The notes: generated by a model not told the origin, from the sequence alone. DNA of 64,000 nt from Amycolatopsis orientalis DSM 43388 (GCF_000411975.1 NZ_ASXG01000154.1:206912-270911), one strand, 5' to 3'; positions 7,998 to 16,935 are shown, numbered from the stretch's first letter. A program made the numbers and translations.

Positions 7998-9308
7998 TCA
8001 GAGGGAAATGTGCAGCTCACCGCCGCCGTGCGGGGACTCCGCGCCGGCGTGCAGGTCGAGGCCGAGGCCCTGGTGCCCGAGGTCGGAAACCGTCGAGACG
8101 GTGTCGTGCACCATGCCGACGCCAGCGTCGGTCCCGGTGTGCGTCTCGTGGACCGCGTCGGAACGCTCGGAGTCGCCGTGCGACATGAGCGAGTGCGCCT
8201 GCTGGGTGACACCGTTCACAGCGTGGTTCAGCCCGTTGGCGCTGAGCGTGTTGCTCAGGCTGCCGACGTTCTCGGTGACAGTCCCGACCGTGTCGCTGAC
8301 GTGCCCGGCGATCCCGCCGCCGGCCTCGGTCGCGTGGTCGGCGACCTGCGCGGCGGAGTTCGCGACCGGCAGGTCGCTGACGTTGACCGGCGAAGCCGCC
8401 GCCAGCTCGCCGCCGACGTGCTGCACCTGCGAGACGGCGCCGTCTGCCGCGGTGGCCGCCTGGCCGCTCGCCTGCGCGACAGCGTTGGAGTCCAGACCGC
8501 GGGCCAGGTCGTTGCCCAGGCCGAGCGCACTGGTCGGGTTCTGCGCGAGGGCGGTGACCGACGCGGCGGCGTTCTGCACGTCGCCGAGACCCGGCGCGGC
8601 GGGGAGCCCCGGCACCGACGGCAGCTCACCGGCGGACGGAAGCGCCGGAACCGCGCTGGCGACGTCGCCGACACCAGGCAGCGAACCGACGCCCGGAAGA
8701 GCACCGGCGCCCGGCAGCTCGCCAAGGCCCGGCAGCTGGCCGGCACCCGGCAGCTCGCCGAGACCCGGAACCGCCGGAAGGTCGCCAAGGCTCGGGAGTG
8801 CGCCTGCGGGCAGCGGCGAAGTGCCAGCCACCTCGCCGACGACGGGCAGGTCGCCGACGCCCGGGACCGCACCCGCGCCCGGCAGCTCGCCAAGACCCGG
8901 CAGCTCGCCCACGCCCGGCACCGCCGGCAGCTCGCCGAGCCCCGGAAGCGACGGGCCACCCGCGGACGCCTCCGCACCGCCAGCGGCCTCGCCGCTGGCC
9001 GAGGCGCTGCCGCCCGAGGCGCCGAGCGAAGCGGTGAGCGCCTGCAGCTGCTCGATCGCGCCCTGCGGGCCGTCGCCGAGCGCGGTGGTCAGGTCGCCCG
9101 CCTGGGGCAGCTGGCCGAGGGAGGCCAGGTGGTCCACTGGCACGTAGTCGAGCACCAGCGGCGCGACCTCGTTCACGTCGGCGGCGCTGATGTCGCCCAG
9201 CCCAGCAGCGGCCAGCGCGGCCTGCGGGTCCTGGCCGAAAGCGGCGAGCGCGGACGGGTCTTGGAGCAAGGTGAGCGTGAAGTCGTGCAGAGTCTGCACC
9301 GAATCCAT
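7998..9308 (-). CDS. IniB-like N-terminal domain protein with LPG repeats
   Basis: The ATG at 9308 is preceded by GGAGATC and gives 436 residues. The first 110 residues match the IniB N-terminal domain: MDSVQTLHDFTLTLLQDPSA, then AGLGDISAADVNEVAPLVLDY. Residues about 120-275 are a proline-glycine repeat of roughly five residues (ELPGL, ELPGA, DLPAV). The C-terminal 160 residues are Ala/Val/Ser-rich and amphipathic. There is no signal peptide. In Mycobacterium tuberculosis iniB heads the iniBAC operon induced by cell-wall inhibitors, and the same order (B, A, C) is seen here. The molecular role of IniB is not established. Confidence 0.85.
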   Translation of the reverse strand: MDSVQTLHDFTLTLLQDPSALAAFGQDPQAALAAAGLGDISAADVNEVAPLVLDYVPVDHLASLGQLPQAGDLTTALGDGPQGAIEQLQALTASLGASGGSASASGEAAGGAEASAGGPSLPGLGELPAVPGVGELPGLGELPGAGAVPGVGDLPVVGEVAGTSPLPAGALPSLGDLPAVPGLGELPGAGQLPGLGELPGAGALPGVGSLPGVGDVASAVPALPSAGELPSVPGLPAAPGLGDVQNAAASVTALAQNPTSALGLGNDLARGLDSNAVAQASGQAATAADGAVSQVQHVGGELAAASPVNVSDLPVANSAAQVADHATEAGGGIAGHVSDTVGTVTENVGSLSNTLSANGLNHAVNGVTQQAHSLMSHGDSERSDAVHETHTGTDAGVGMVHDTVSTVSDLGHQGLGLDLHAGAESPHGGGELHISL

Positions 9309-9612
9309 GGGGGGATCTCCACTTGTAGTGATTACGGGGAAATGCCCGACCCTCCCCGGCCGGGCGTGGCGCCCAACGTAGGGACGGGGCACCCCCGCTC
9401 ACATCGGGGTTTACACCCAGTCGCGCCTCGCTCAGCCGTTAGGGGGTCGATATGAGATCGTTAGGGAGTTAGGGGATCGGACACGCGGAACCCGGTTGGG
9501 TTAAATCCCACCCCACTCTTGCCCGTCTGACCCGAACGGGTGAGGATGCGTATCCGTTCAGTAAGTACGCCCCTTGGCCGAACCCTGACTGCGACGAAGG
9601 GAGGAAGCGGCG
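9309..9612. promoter_or_regulatory. Divergent promoter region of iniB-like and Hsp70-like genes with GTTAGGG repeats
   Basis: The 304-base gap holds three direct copies of GTTAGGG at about 9438, 9460 and 9468 (spacing 22 and 8 bases), the first two followed by related bases. Nearby are the inverted repeats AACCC-GGTT-GGGTT (about 9488) and ACCCG-AA-CGGGT (about 9531). Direct repeats of this kind are how MalT-family activators bind, and a MalT-like regulator is encoded two genes away, so these are candidate activator sites (inference). Confidence 0.45.
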
Positions 9613-10755
9613 GTGCCCTACGTGCTCGGCATCGACCTCGGCGCTGCCCGGACCCACGCCGCGCTCCGCCGCAGGCAAGGTGACCGGTGGGACGATCCCG
9701 AGCCGTTGTGGCTGGGCGAGACCTCGCCGGCGACCGCGACCGCACTCTTCCTCGACGACGAGGGCTACCTGCTCACCGGCGACGCGGCGGCGCAGGCCGG
9801 TGCCGCCGCGCCGTCCCGGCTAGTGACCGGTTTCCACCGCCGCATCGGCGACGAGGTGCCGGTGTTCATCGGCAGCGAGCCGTTCACCCCGGAATCCCTG
9901 ACGACCGTGTTCATCGAAGGCATCGTCGACGTCGCAGCCAGCCAGGCCGGTGGACCACCGCGTCAACTCGTCATCACCCATCCTGGTGACTGGGGCGGTT
10001 ACCGACGGGACCTGCTGCGCCAATCGCTGGCGGAGTCCGGTTTCACCGCGGTCACCCTCGTTCCGAGCGCGGTCGCCGCTCTCTATGCCCACCTCCCGGA
10101 GCCCGGCGCGGGCGACCGGACGGCTGCGGTGTGCGAGTTCGGTCCGGGCGGGGTCACCGTCACCTTGGCGACCGCCTCGGGAGCCAGCGGCTGGATCAGC
10201 CGGAACAGCACTGAAGGCGTCGCACCGGGGGCCGCGATCACGACCGCGTTCGGCCTGGCGCAGGTGGCCAACGTCGCCCCCGAGTCGCTGGCCGGCATCG
10301 TGTTCTGCGGCGAACCCGGCCCGGGCGCTCGTCCCGGACGACTGCCCTGCCCGTTCTTCAGCGGCCCGCAGCCTGCGCACACGGCCGCGCTCGGCGCCGG
10401 GGTCCTCGCCAGTCAACGGGCGCGGCCTCTCGCGCGACGCGAAGCCCCCGCGCCCGAAACCACCTTGCTGCCACGGGTCGACCGCGAACCCGAACTTCCC
10501 GAGAGACCCGAGCGGCCGCCGGTGGAGATCACTCCATTCACGCTGCCGGAACCCGAGGGCGCTGCCAAACTGTTGCGTCGATGGCGACCGCTCGCCGCCG
10601 CGGCGGCAGTGCTGGCGATCAGCTCCTCGATCTTGATCGCGGTCCTCACGTCACACGAAGCGACCGCCGACAAGGAACCCGTTTCTCCCCGTCCCCCTGT
10701 CCTGAGCTCGTGCGCCCACCCAGCCACAGCTCCCTCCGGTGAAGGTCACTGTTGA
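9613..10755 (+). CDS. Membrane-anchored Hsp70-like ATPase
   Basis: The GTG start has GGGAGGAAG eight bases upstream. The first 270 residues follow the actin/Hsp70 nucleotide-binding fold: phosphate-1 motif GIDLGAARTHAAL at the N-terminus, connect-type segment PSAVAALYAHL near 160, and phosphate-2-like CEFGPGGVTVTLA near 178. There is no Hsp70 peptide-binding domain. A basic and proline-rich linker leads to one membrane helix at about 324-346 (LAAAAAVLAISSSILIAVL), leaving a 34-residue outer tail with two cysteines. It may sense or assist at the membrane alongside IniB/IniA. Its stop overlaps the LuxR gene start (TTGA). Confidence 0.8.
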   Translation: MPYVLGIDLGAARTHAALRRRQGDRWDDPEPLWLGETSPATATALFLDDEGYLLTGDAAAQAGAAAPSRLVTGFHRRIGDEVPVFIGSEPFTPESLTTVFIEGIVDVAASQAGGPPRQLVITHPGDWGGYRRDLLRQSLAESGFTAVTLVPSAVAALYAHLPEPGAGDRTAAVCEFGPGGVTVTLATASGASGWISRNSTEGVAPGAAITTAFGLAQVANVAPESLAGIVFCGEPGPGARPGRLPCPFFSGPQPAHTAALGAGVLASQRARPLARREAPAPETTLLPRVDREPELPERPERPPVEITPFTLPEPEGAAKLLRRWRPLAAAAAVLAISSSILIAVLTSHEATADKEPVSPRPPVLSSCAHPATAPSGEGHC

Positions 10756-13415
10756 ACGCACTGCTGGCGAAAACCGGCACCGACGCCGTCCACCCCGCAG
10801 CCCGCCGCCTCCTCGAAGAACTCGCCGACGCCCCCGCCGCCCCAGTCCGGCTCGTGGTCGTCGCACCGGGCGGTTACGGCAAGACTGCCTTGCTGGGCGC
10901 CCTCGACCGCAGCTACCGGGAAGCGGGCGTCGAGGCCACCGTCGTCGACGACGCCGACCAGCTCGACGACGAAGACCTCACCAGGCTCACCATGCTCGCG
11001 GCCGCCAAAGAGGGACCGCTCGTGGTGGCACATCGTCCAAACCCTCGCGCGCAAGCGTTGCGGACGCTCGGCGAAACGCTGCTGCTGCCGCCGCTGACCG
11101 TTGACGAAGTCGGCAAGCTCGCGAAACGGCTCACCGGCCGCACCGCAGATGCCTCCGCCCTGCACGCCAGCACCGGCGGTGTCCCCCGCCTCGTTGAGCG
11201 AGTCGTCACTGCCCGCCTCGCTGACTTCCGCGCTGAGTTGGCCGCGCTGGACGATGACGTTCTCCGCTACCTCATCGCCGCCGAGGCCGGTGCTGCCCGC
11301 AACCTCGACCTGCTGTGTTCGTTGTTGGAGCGCACACCGGACGAACTCCCCGAAGTCGTCGACGGAGCCCGCGCGACGGGCCTCCTCGACGCCGAAGACA
11401 ACCTCCTCCCGGCTGCCGCCGAAGCGGTGCGCGCTTACGGCCCGCCCGCCCGTCGCTTGGCGGTGCTGCAGCAACTCGTGGAGGCGCAGCTGACCCGGGG
11501 ACTTCCCGTACTCGACCTCGCGACCTCCCTGCTCGACGCCGGCAGCTCCGGCGCGTCCGCCGCGGCCGCGTTCGCGACTGCGGCGAGCGAAGCACTCCCG
11601 ACCGACCCAAAACACGCCGCACGACTCTTTGAAGCCGCAGCCGACGCCGGTGCCCGCGACGCCGCGACCACTACCGGCTGGGCCCGCGCCGCCGCTCTGT
11701 CCGGAGACTTGGACACCGCACTCCGCCTCGGCGACGGCATGCTGTCCGGCGAAGACCCCGAAGCGCGTGCCGCCGGTGCCGAGATCGCCGCGACAGTCCT
11801 GGCCCACCGTGGTGAACTGGCGCGCACTGCGGAGCTGTACCGCTGGGCCGCCGCCACGGACAGCTGGTCTCGTCAACATGCCGCCACTCCGCCAGCCAAT
11901 GCTGGAGGCCATGACTCCGCCCAGCCAGGCGACAAAAACCCCGCTACTGCGGCAACGGGCCACCCGACGGCCAACTCGGCAAGTTCGCAAGGGTCCGCAC
12001 TCTCCGACCAGGCGAACAGCGCCGGAACTCCCGCCGATCCCGTTTCCGCGGCACCGGCCGCCTCCGTTCCCGGGGGTGCTCCCTCGTTCTCGACGCCGCC
12101 CCAGCCAACTGGCGAAAGCTATCGCTGGGTCGGCCCCGGCGCGGTGGATGCGTTCGCCACGATCGCTCTCGTCGGAACCGGCCAAGCCGCCGATCAGCAA
12201 ACTGTCGCCAACGTCCCGATGCCCGCAGTCGCGCCGACGTTGTTCGCCGGTGCCGCCGCACGAACAGCGAACGGGATCGTGGAATCGGTGCTCGGCTGCG
12301 GAACTGAAGCATTGCCAACGCTCGTCGGTGCGGCAGCAATGCTCGAACCAGCGGTCGGCGGTGCGCCGCTTCCGGACAGTCCGGCTGCGCTCGCCGCGCT
12401 CGCCGGTCTCCACGCAGGTGAACTCGCACTCGCGGAATCGGTGCTGGAACGCGCATTAGCCAGCGGCATCGGCGGCGACCTGCTTGCGACCCGACATCGG
12501 CTGTTGCTCGGCTGGGTCGCGATGACCGGCGGCCATCTCGCCGCCGCGACCGAACACCGGGACGCTGTCGCCGGCACCAAACTTGAAGCGCGCGACGAAC
12601 TCTTCTTCGCGACGCTGGAACTCGGCCTCGCCCGGCGAGCTAGCGACCTGGTCGGGCTGCAACAGTCGTGGGAGCGGGCGTATCAAGCGTCCATGCGTCA
12701 ACAAGTGGACTTGTTCACGCTGCTTCCATTGGGCGAGCTGGCAATCGCAGCCGCTCGCACCGGCGCGCACGCCAAACTGTCCCCGCGGCTCGAAGGTGCG
12801 CACGCCATGCTCGACCGGCTCGGCAATCCTCCTTTGTGGACGGTCTCGCTGTGCTGGCACGAGCTGCACGCCGCGATCACCACAGAAGACCGTGCCACCG
12901 CCGAACAGCAACTGGCAGCGCTGAACCGCTTCGCCGGTTGCGGCCGCTATCCGGCCGCGCTCGCTCGTGCCGCTGGATGCTGGCTCGCGGTGCTCGGCGG
13001 CGCGTTCGATCCCGGCGAGATCTCCGCAGCAGCCGCGGAACTTCACGAACTGGACCTGTGCTGGGACGCTGCCCGGCTGGCCGGCCAAGCCGCGATCCGC
13101 ACCTCTGATCGCAAAGCGATGGTCCAGCTCCTCGAAGCGGCTCGGCAGTTCCAAGGCACGACCGGACGCCTCGAGTCAGCCGCACCGACACCAGGAGCGG
13201 CGACCGGCTTGAGCGCGCTCAGCGAACGCGAGCTCGAGGTCGCGCGTCTGGTGGTCGACGGCCTGACTTACAAACAAGCCGGAAGCAAGCTGTTCATTTC
13301 CGGCAAGACTGTCGAACACCACATGGCCCGCATCCGCGGCAAACTCGGTGCCGCAGACCGTCGCGAGTTGCTCGCGACCCTGCGCGAACTCCTCGCCAAA
13401 CCGACTGCGCAGTGA
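10752..13415 (+). CDS. MalT/IniR-like large LuxR-family transcriptional regulator
   Basis: An 887-residue STAND-type regulator beginning at TTG 10752, translationally coupled to the Hsp70-like gene. The N-terminal NTPase has Walker A APGGYGKT (about residues 35-42) and Walker B TVVDDAD. A long helical-repeat sensor region follows. It is interrupted at about residues 375-460 by a low-complexity Ala/Ser/Pro/Gly linker. The C-terminus (about 820-885) is a LuxR HTH: LSERELEVARLVVDGL then ISGKTVEHHMARIRGKL. M. tuberculosis has a comparable regulator (Rv0339c) next to iniB, so control of the divergent iniBAC-like genes is likely. Confidence 0.88.
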   Translation: MNALLAKTGTDAVHPAARRLLEELADAPAAPVRLVVVAPGGYGKTALLGALDRSYREAGVEATVVDDADQLDDEDLTRLTMLAAAKEGPLVVAHRPNPRAQALRTLGETLLLPPLTVDEVGKLAKRLTGRTADASALHASTGGVPRLVERVVTARLADFRAELAALDDDVLRYLIAAEAGAARNLDLLCSLLERTPDELPEVVDGARATGLLDAEDNLLPAAAEAVRAYGPPARRLAVLQQLVEAQLTRGLPVLDLATSLLDAGSSGASAAAAFATAASEALPTDPKHAARLFEAAADAGARDAATTTGWARAAALSGDLDTALRLGDGMLSGEDPEARAAGAEIAATVLAHRGELARTAELYRWAAATDSWSRQHAATPPANAGGHDSAQPGDKNPATAATGHPTANSASSQGSALSDQANSAGTPADPVSAAPAASVPGGAPSFSTPPQPTGESYRWVGPGAVDAFATIALVGTGQAADQQTVANVPMPAVAPTLFAGAAARTANGIVESVLGCGTEALPTLVGAAAMLEPAVGGAPLPDSPAALAALAGLHAGELALAESVLERALASGIGGDLLATRHRLLLGWVAMTGGHLAAATEHRDAVAGTKLEARDELFFATLELGLARRASDLVGLQQSWERAYQASMRQQVDLFTLLPLGELAIAAARTGAHAKLSPRLEGAHAMLDRLGNPPLWTVSLCWHELHAAITTEDRATAEQQLAALNRFAGCGRYPAALARAAGCWLAVLGGAFDPGEISAAAAELHELDLCWDAARLAGQAAIRTSDRKAMVQLLEAARQFQGTTGRLESAAPTPGAATGLSALSERELEVARLVVDGLTYKQAGSKLFISGKTVEHHMARIRGKLGAADRRELLATLRELLAKPTAQ

Positions 13416-13428
13416 CTCGTGAACGGCC

Positions 13429-14172
13429 TCAGTCCCGGCTGGGGCCGAAACGCTCAGTCCGGATCGACTGCGGCGAGTGACCCAGCGCGAGCATGATGTC
13501 CGCGGCTGTCTCGACGAACCCGGTCGGCCCGCAGATGTAGGTGGTCGCACCGAACTCCACCGGCCACGCGGCGGTGTTCAGCGTGGCGACGTCGATGCGC
13601 CGCGGAATCCCGGAGCGACCTTCCGGGAGTTCGCGGGTGTAGACGTAAGTGATGTCCAATCCTGCGTAAGGTCGGCGAAGTTCCTCGGCGTAGTACAGCT
13701 CCGCTGGAGTGCGCAGCGAGTAGACCAGCCGGAACAATGCTTTGCTGCCTGCTTCGCGACGAGCTCGAATCATCGCCATGAGCGGGACGATGCCCGCGCC
13801 GCCGGCGACTAGCAGCACTGGTGCCGAATCGGTGGGGTGCCACACGAACCAGCCGCCGATCGGGCCGCGGATTTCGACCGGGTCACCGATCGCGTAGGGG
13901 CCGGTGAGGTGTTCTGACACTTCGCCGTCGGCTACCCGTTGCACGGTCAGCTCGATTCGGTCTCCATTCGCCGGTGCGGCGAGCGAGTAGCTGCGTTGTG
14001 CCGTGTAGCCGTCGGCTGCGGTGAGGCGAACGTCAACATGCTGTCCCGCGAGATGGCCCGACCACCCCGGAATGTCGAAGACCAGGGTGCGCGCGGTCGG
14101 TGTCTCCTGCCGGATCTCGGCGAGCCGGGCTACGCGCCACGCTAGTCGCCCTGATACCGCTGTTCCCGCCAT
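13429..14172 (-). CDS. Flavin/NAD(P)-dependent ferredoxin-reductase-like oxidoreductase
   Basis: The ATG at 14172 follows GGAGACCC and gives 247 residues. The FAD-binding barrel carries RSYSLAAP (the RxYS motif) near residue 65, and the nucleotide-binding half has LLVAGGAGIVPLMAMI and the terminal YICGPTGFVE. It lacks an iron-sulfur domain. The gene overlaps the end of the molybdopterin oxidoreductase by 31 bases, a pairing common in actinomycetes, so it is probably the electron-transfer partner of that enzyme, passing electrons between NAD(P)H and the molybdenum centre. It is cytoplasmic (no signal peptide). Confidence 0.88.
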   Translation of the reverse strand: MAGTAVSGRLAWRVARLAEIRQETPTARTLVFDIPGWSGHLAGQHVDVRLTAADGYTAQRSYSLAAPANGDRIELTVQRVADGEVSEHLTGPYAIGDPVEIRGPIGGWFVWHPTDSAPVLLVAGGAGIVPLMAMIRARREAGSKALFRLVYSLRTPAELYYAEELRRPYAGLDITYVYTRELPEGRSGIPRRIDVATLNTAAWPVEFGATTYICGPTGFVETAADIMLALGHSPQSIRTERFGPSRD

Positions 14173-14741
14173 GGGTCTCCGTAGTCGTGGTAGCCGGCCG
14201 CTTCCCAGAAGCCCGGATCGTCCTTCGTGCTGAGCCGCAGCTCGCGCACCCACTTCGCGGACTTCCAGAGGTACAGGTGCGGCACCAGCAGCCGGGCTGG
14301 GCCGCCGTGTTCCGGCGTGAGCGGCTTGCCGCCGTACTCGTAGGCGATCCAGGCCTGTCCGTCGAGGAGGTCCGCGAGCGGAAGGTTCGTGGTGTAGCCG
14401 CCGTAGGAATGCGCCATGACGTAGTCAGCGGCCGTATCGAGATCACCTACGAGCGCGTCCACCGGGACACCACGCCAGTGAGTGTCCAGTTTGGACCATT
14501 GGGTGACGCAATGGATGTCGACCGTGATCTTCTCGCTCGGCAACGCCATCAGTTGCGGCCACGACCAGGTGCGACGTTCGCCGCGCTCGGTCACTACCGC
14601 GAATTCCCACCGCTCGGTGCTGACGCGTGGGGTCGGCCCGGCCGAGAGCACCGGGAAGTCTTCGGCGAGATACTGCCCTGGCGGCAACCGCGGGTTGGCA
14701 CCTCGAGCGCGTCCGGTGAAGCCTGGCGTGACGACTCCCAT
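14142..14741 (-). CDS. Sulfite-oxidase-like molybdopterin-dependent oxidoreductase
   Basis: The 199-residue protein is the compact form of the sulfite oxidase catalytic fold. VDIHCVTQWSK supplies the molybdenum-ligating cysteine (about residue 79), followed by the HSYGGYTTNLPL and EHGGPARLLVPHLYLWKSAKW segments typical of the family. It has no Tat signal, so unlike MsrP/YedY it should stay in the cytoplasm. The downstream flavin reductase overlaps it by 31 bases. Substrate is unknown; sulfite, sulfoxide or another small oxo compound are possible. Confidence 0.88.
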   Translation of the reverse strand: MGVVTPGFTGRARGANPRLPPGQYLAEDFPVLSAGPTPRVSTERWEFAVVTERGERRTWSWPQLMALPSEKITVDIHCVTQWSKLDTHWRGVPVDALVGDLDTAADYVMAHSYGGYTTNLPLADLLDGQAWIAYEYGGKPLTPEHGGPARLLVPHLYLWKSAKWVRELRLSTKDDPGFWEAAGYHDYGDPWREQRYQGD

Positions 14742-14789
14742 CGCGCTCCCTCCGGACGTCCTCGACAGCTCAGTGTCTCCGACGCGAGA

Positions 14790-15413
14790 CTACCCGCGCA
14801 CCTGCAGCCCGAGCGACGTGACGAGCACCGCCGCCTGCTCCAGGGACACGATCGCGCCGGTCAGCGACGCACGAGTCACGTCGAGGGACGACAGATCGCT
14901 GCCTCGAAGCTCGGCGCGCGTGAGGTCGATGTCCTGCAGCTCAGCCCCGGACAGGTCCACGTCGGTGAATACCGCTTCCGAACACTTCGCTTTGGCGAGG
15001 TCCGCTTCCCGCATCCGGACCGCTTGGAACGTGACTCCACGCAGGTCGGCGCCGTTCAAGCCGACGAAAGACCAGTCTCCACCGACCACGCGCAGCGGAC
15101 GCAGGTCGCAGTCCTGGAATCGGCTGCCGACCAGCTTGCACCCGGTGAACTCGGCGTCGAACAGGTTGCACCCCTTGAACGCGCAACCGGTAAACGCCGA
15201 GTCGGTGTGCCGGGAAGCGTTGAACTGGACGTTTCCGAACACACAGTCCACGAAGGAGACACCGCGCGTGACCGACTCGGTGAGGTCGACCTGGTGGAAC
15301 TCGCACCGCACGAACCGACGCGCGATGAACTCCTCCGCGTACCAGTCTTCTCGCCGGTAGACGCGGTCCTCGACCGTCTCGATGCCATCCGGCTCCTGGT
15401 CGTGTTCAGACAT
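14790..15413 (-). CDS. Pentapeptide-repeat protein
   Basis: The 207-residue protein is made of A(D/N)Lxx-type five-residue repeats from about residue 35 to 190 (for example FVRCEFHQVDL, FTGCAFKGCNL, ADLAKAKCSEA), which fold into a right-handed square beta-helix. The N-terminal 30 residues are acidic. Some pentapeptide proteins protect DNA gyrase from quinolones, but most have no known role and nothing here identifies a target. It is 48 bases upstream of the molybdopterin gene and may be cotranscribed with it. Confidence 0.88.
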   Translation of the reverse strand: MSEHDQEPDGIETVEDRVYRREDWYAEEFIARRFVRCEFHQVDLTESVTRGVSFVDCVFGNVQFNASRHTDSAFTGCAFKGCNLFDAEFTGCKLVGSRFQDCDLRPLRVVGGDWSFVGLNGADLRGVTFQAVRMREADLAKAKCSEAVFTDVDLSGAELQDIDLTRAELRGSDLSSLDVTRASLTGAIVSLEQAAVLVTSLGLQVRG

Positions 15414-15636
15414 TCGCCAAGCCTAGTTCGCTGCCCTCCCGGCCGAGGTCCAGACGCGACGCCAAGTGCCTCGTAGCCCAAGGTCCTGGCCGGTGGTGAC
15501 CAGAAACACCGGGATCGCGGCACCTGCCGCCTCGCCTGTTGTTCGGCAGGCTTGCGTGGTCGTCCCCTTCCGGTCCGTTACGCGGTCCATGCCACAGCGA
15601 AGAGCGGTCTGCGTGGGGCAGCCATACGATGGCCGG

Positions 15637-16935
15637 ATGAGCGAAGGCCGATGGTTCGATGCCTGGGTGCCTTGGCCCGAGCTGTCGGGCCTGGCCGCCG
15701 CGGGCCGGGCACTGCTGCCCGCAGTGCCCGCGACCCCGGCCGCGCTCGCCCGAACCGTCACCGAGCAGCTAGTGGGCCGTCGCCTCACGACCACGGTGCA
15801 AGGCCACGAGGTTGGCCTCACCCTGACCGAGCTCGACTACCCGGCGGACTCGCTTCGCCTGGCCACTGGTCGGGTCGGAGACGTCCGGATTGTCGCGGAA
15901 GACGTCGACTGGCCTGTTCCGAAGAGCTCGGCGGCCCTCGGTGAGCACGGCGCTGGCACCCTTGCCGGCACCGCCCGGTCGTCTCGAACTGGAGCGGTCG
16001 CAGCAGCGTCGAACGTGCGTGGCGAAACGAAGGACCCGACCACCGCGGGCGCATCAGGCATGCCTGCCGGGACAGGCACTCTGTCTCTTGCCGACGAAAC
16101 GCGCACAACGGGCGACCTTCCGCCTGATCGCGTCGCGCCGTCCGCCGACGACCGAACTGGCGCGCCGTCCGGTCCACAAGAGAGCACGGCATCGTCGGAT
16201 TCTGGTCAGGCGCAACGTGATCGCCGAATCGCGGAAGCCACACCAGGTGCCGCAGCATGGAACCCCACGTCGGGATCTGGCGCAACAAACGCGGAGCCGT
16301 GCGAATCCGAACGAGCGACTGATCGCCGAGACTCCCGACGGGCGTGCACCGGTCGCGAAGCCGGCTCGACAACCCGACTACCTGTCGGACCGCCTGCTCA
16401 GCCAGACGTCGACCGCATTCCGTTGCGGCGCGTAACCGTGCTCGCCAAGGACGTGCGGCTTCGAGGACTGCCGTCGCCAGCGGTGATTCCCGGATCTGTC
16501 GAACTCGAGATAGAAGTGAGCGGGACTGTGGTGCGGGATCGGGTCGCCGCGGCGCGTCCGGACCTGATCGCGACGCCGCATCCGGAAGGGTTCCGGGTGC
16601 ACTGGCGGAAGCGTCCGCACTGGGGACACTTGACCCTCGTCGCAGACATCGAAGACGAAGCGATAGTGCTGACCCCGGCCGCGCTCCACCTCGGACGGTG
16701 GACGAGGCGTCCGCCGAAGCGGATCCGGCCGATCGTGCTTCCCCTCCCGGATCTGCCGAAAGGGTTGCGCCTGACCGGAATCCGGCCGGGCGAAGACAAG
16801 CTCGCGCTGACGATCGCAGCCGACGAATGGCCTGGACGGCTAGCCCGGATCCCGTTGCCGGACCTGCTGACCTGGCTGACGACAGCGGCAATGACACTGA
16901 CACTTCCCGGATTCGGATCACGGTCCCTCCCCTGA
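15637..16935 (+). CDS. Conserved actinobacterial protein with DUF2993-like halves and a disordered insert
   Basis: The ATG at 15637 (432 residues) is preferred: a TACGAT -10 lies at 15625-15630, so the mRNA is probably leaderless. Residues 1-105 and about 270-432 look like one split domain with lipid-binding LmeA/DUF2993-like character (DVRLRGLP, LPKGLRLTGIRPGEDKLALTI). Residues about 110-265 are Ser/Thr/Gly/Ala-rich, without structure-forming pattern, and use less regular codons than the flanks. There is no signal peptide, so it is either cytoplasmic or exported in another way. The family assignment is tentative. Confidence 0.6.
   Translation: MSEGRWFDAWVPWPELSGLAAAGRALLPAVPATPAALARTVTEQLVGRRLTTTVQGHEVGLTLTELDYPADSLRLATGRVGDVRIVAEDVDWPVPKSSAALGEHGAGTLAGTARSSRTGAVAAASNVRGETKDPTTAGASGMPAGTGTLSLADETRTTGDLPPDRVAPSADDRTGAPSGPQESTASSDSGQAQRDRRIAEATPGAAAWNPTSGSGATNAEPCESERATDRRDSRRACTGREAGSTTRLPVGPPAQPDVDRIPLRRVTVLAKDVRLRGLPSPAVIPGSVELEIEVSGTVVRDRVAAARPDLIATPHPEGFRVHWRKRPHWGHLTLVADIEDEAIVLTPAALHLGRWTRRPPKRIRPIVLPLPDLPKGLRLTGIRPGEDKLALTIAADEWPGRLARIPLPDLLTWLTTAAMTLTLPGFGSRSLP

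Noticed and set aside
5537..8188. An 883-codon plus-strand frame over the GTPase genes
   Set aside because: Antisense of both GTPase genes, which have clear domains and codon bias on the minus strand.
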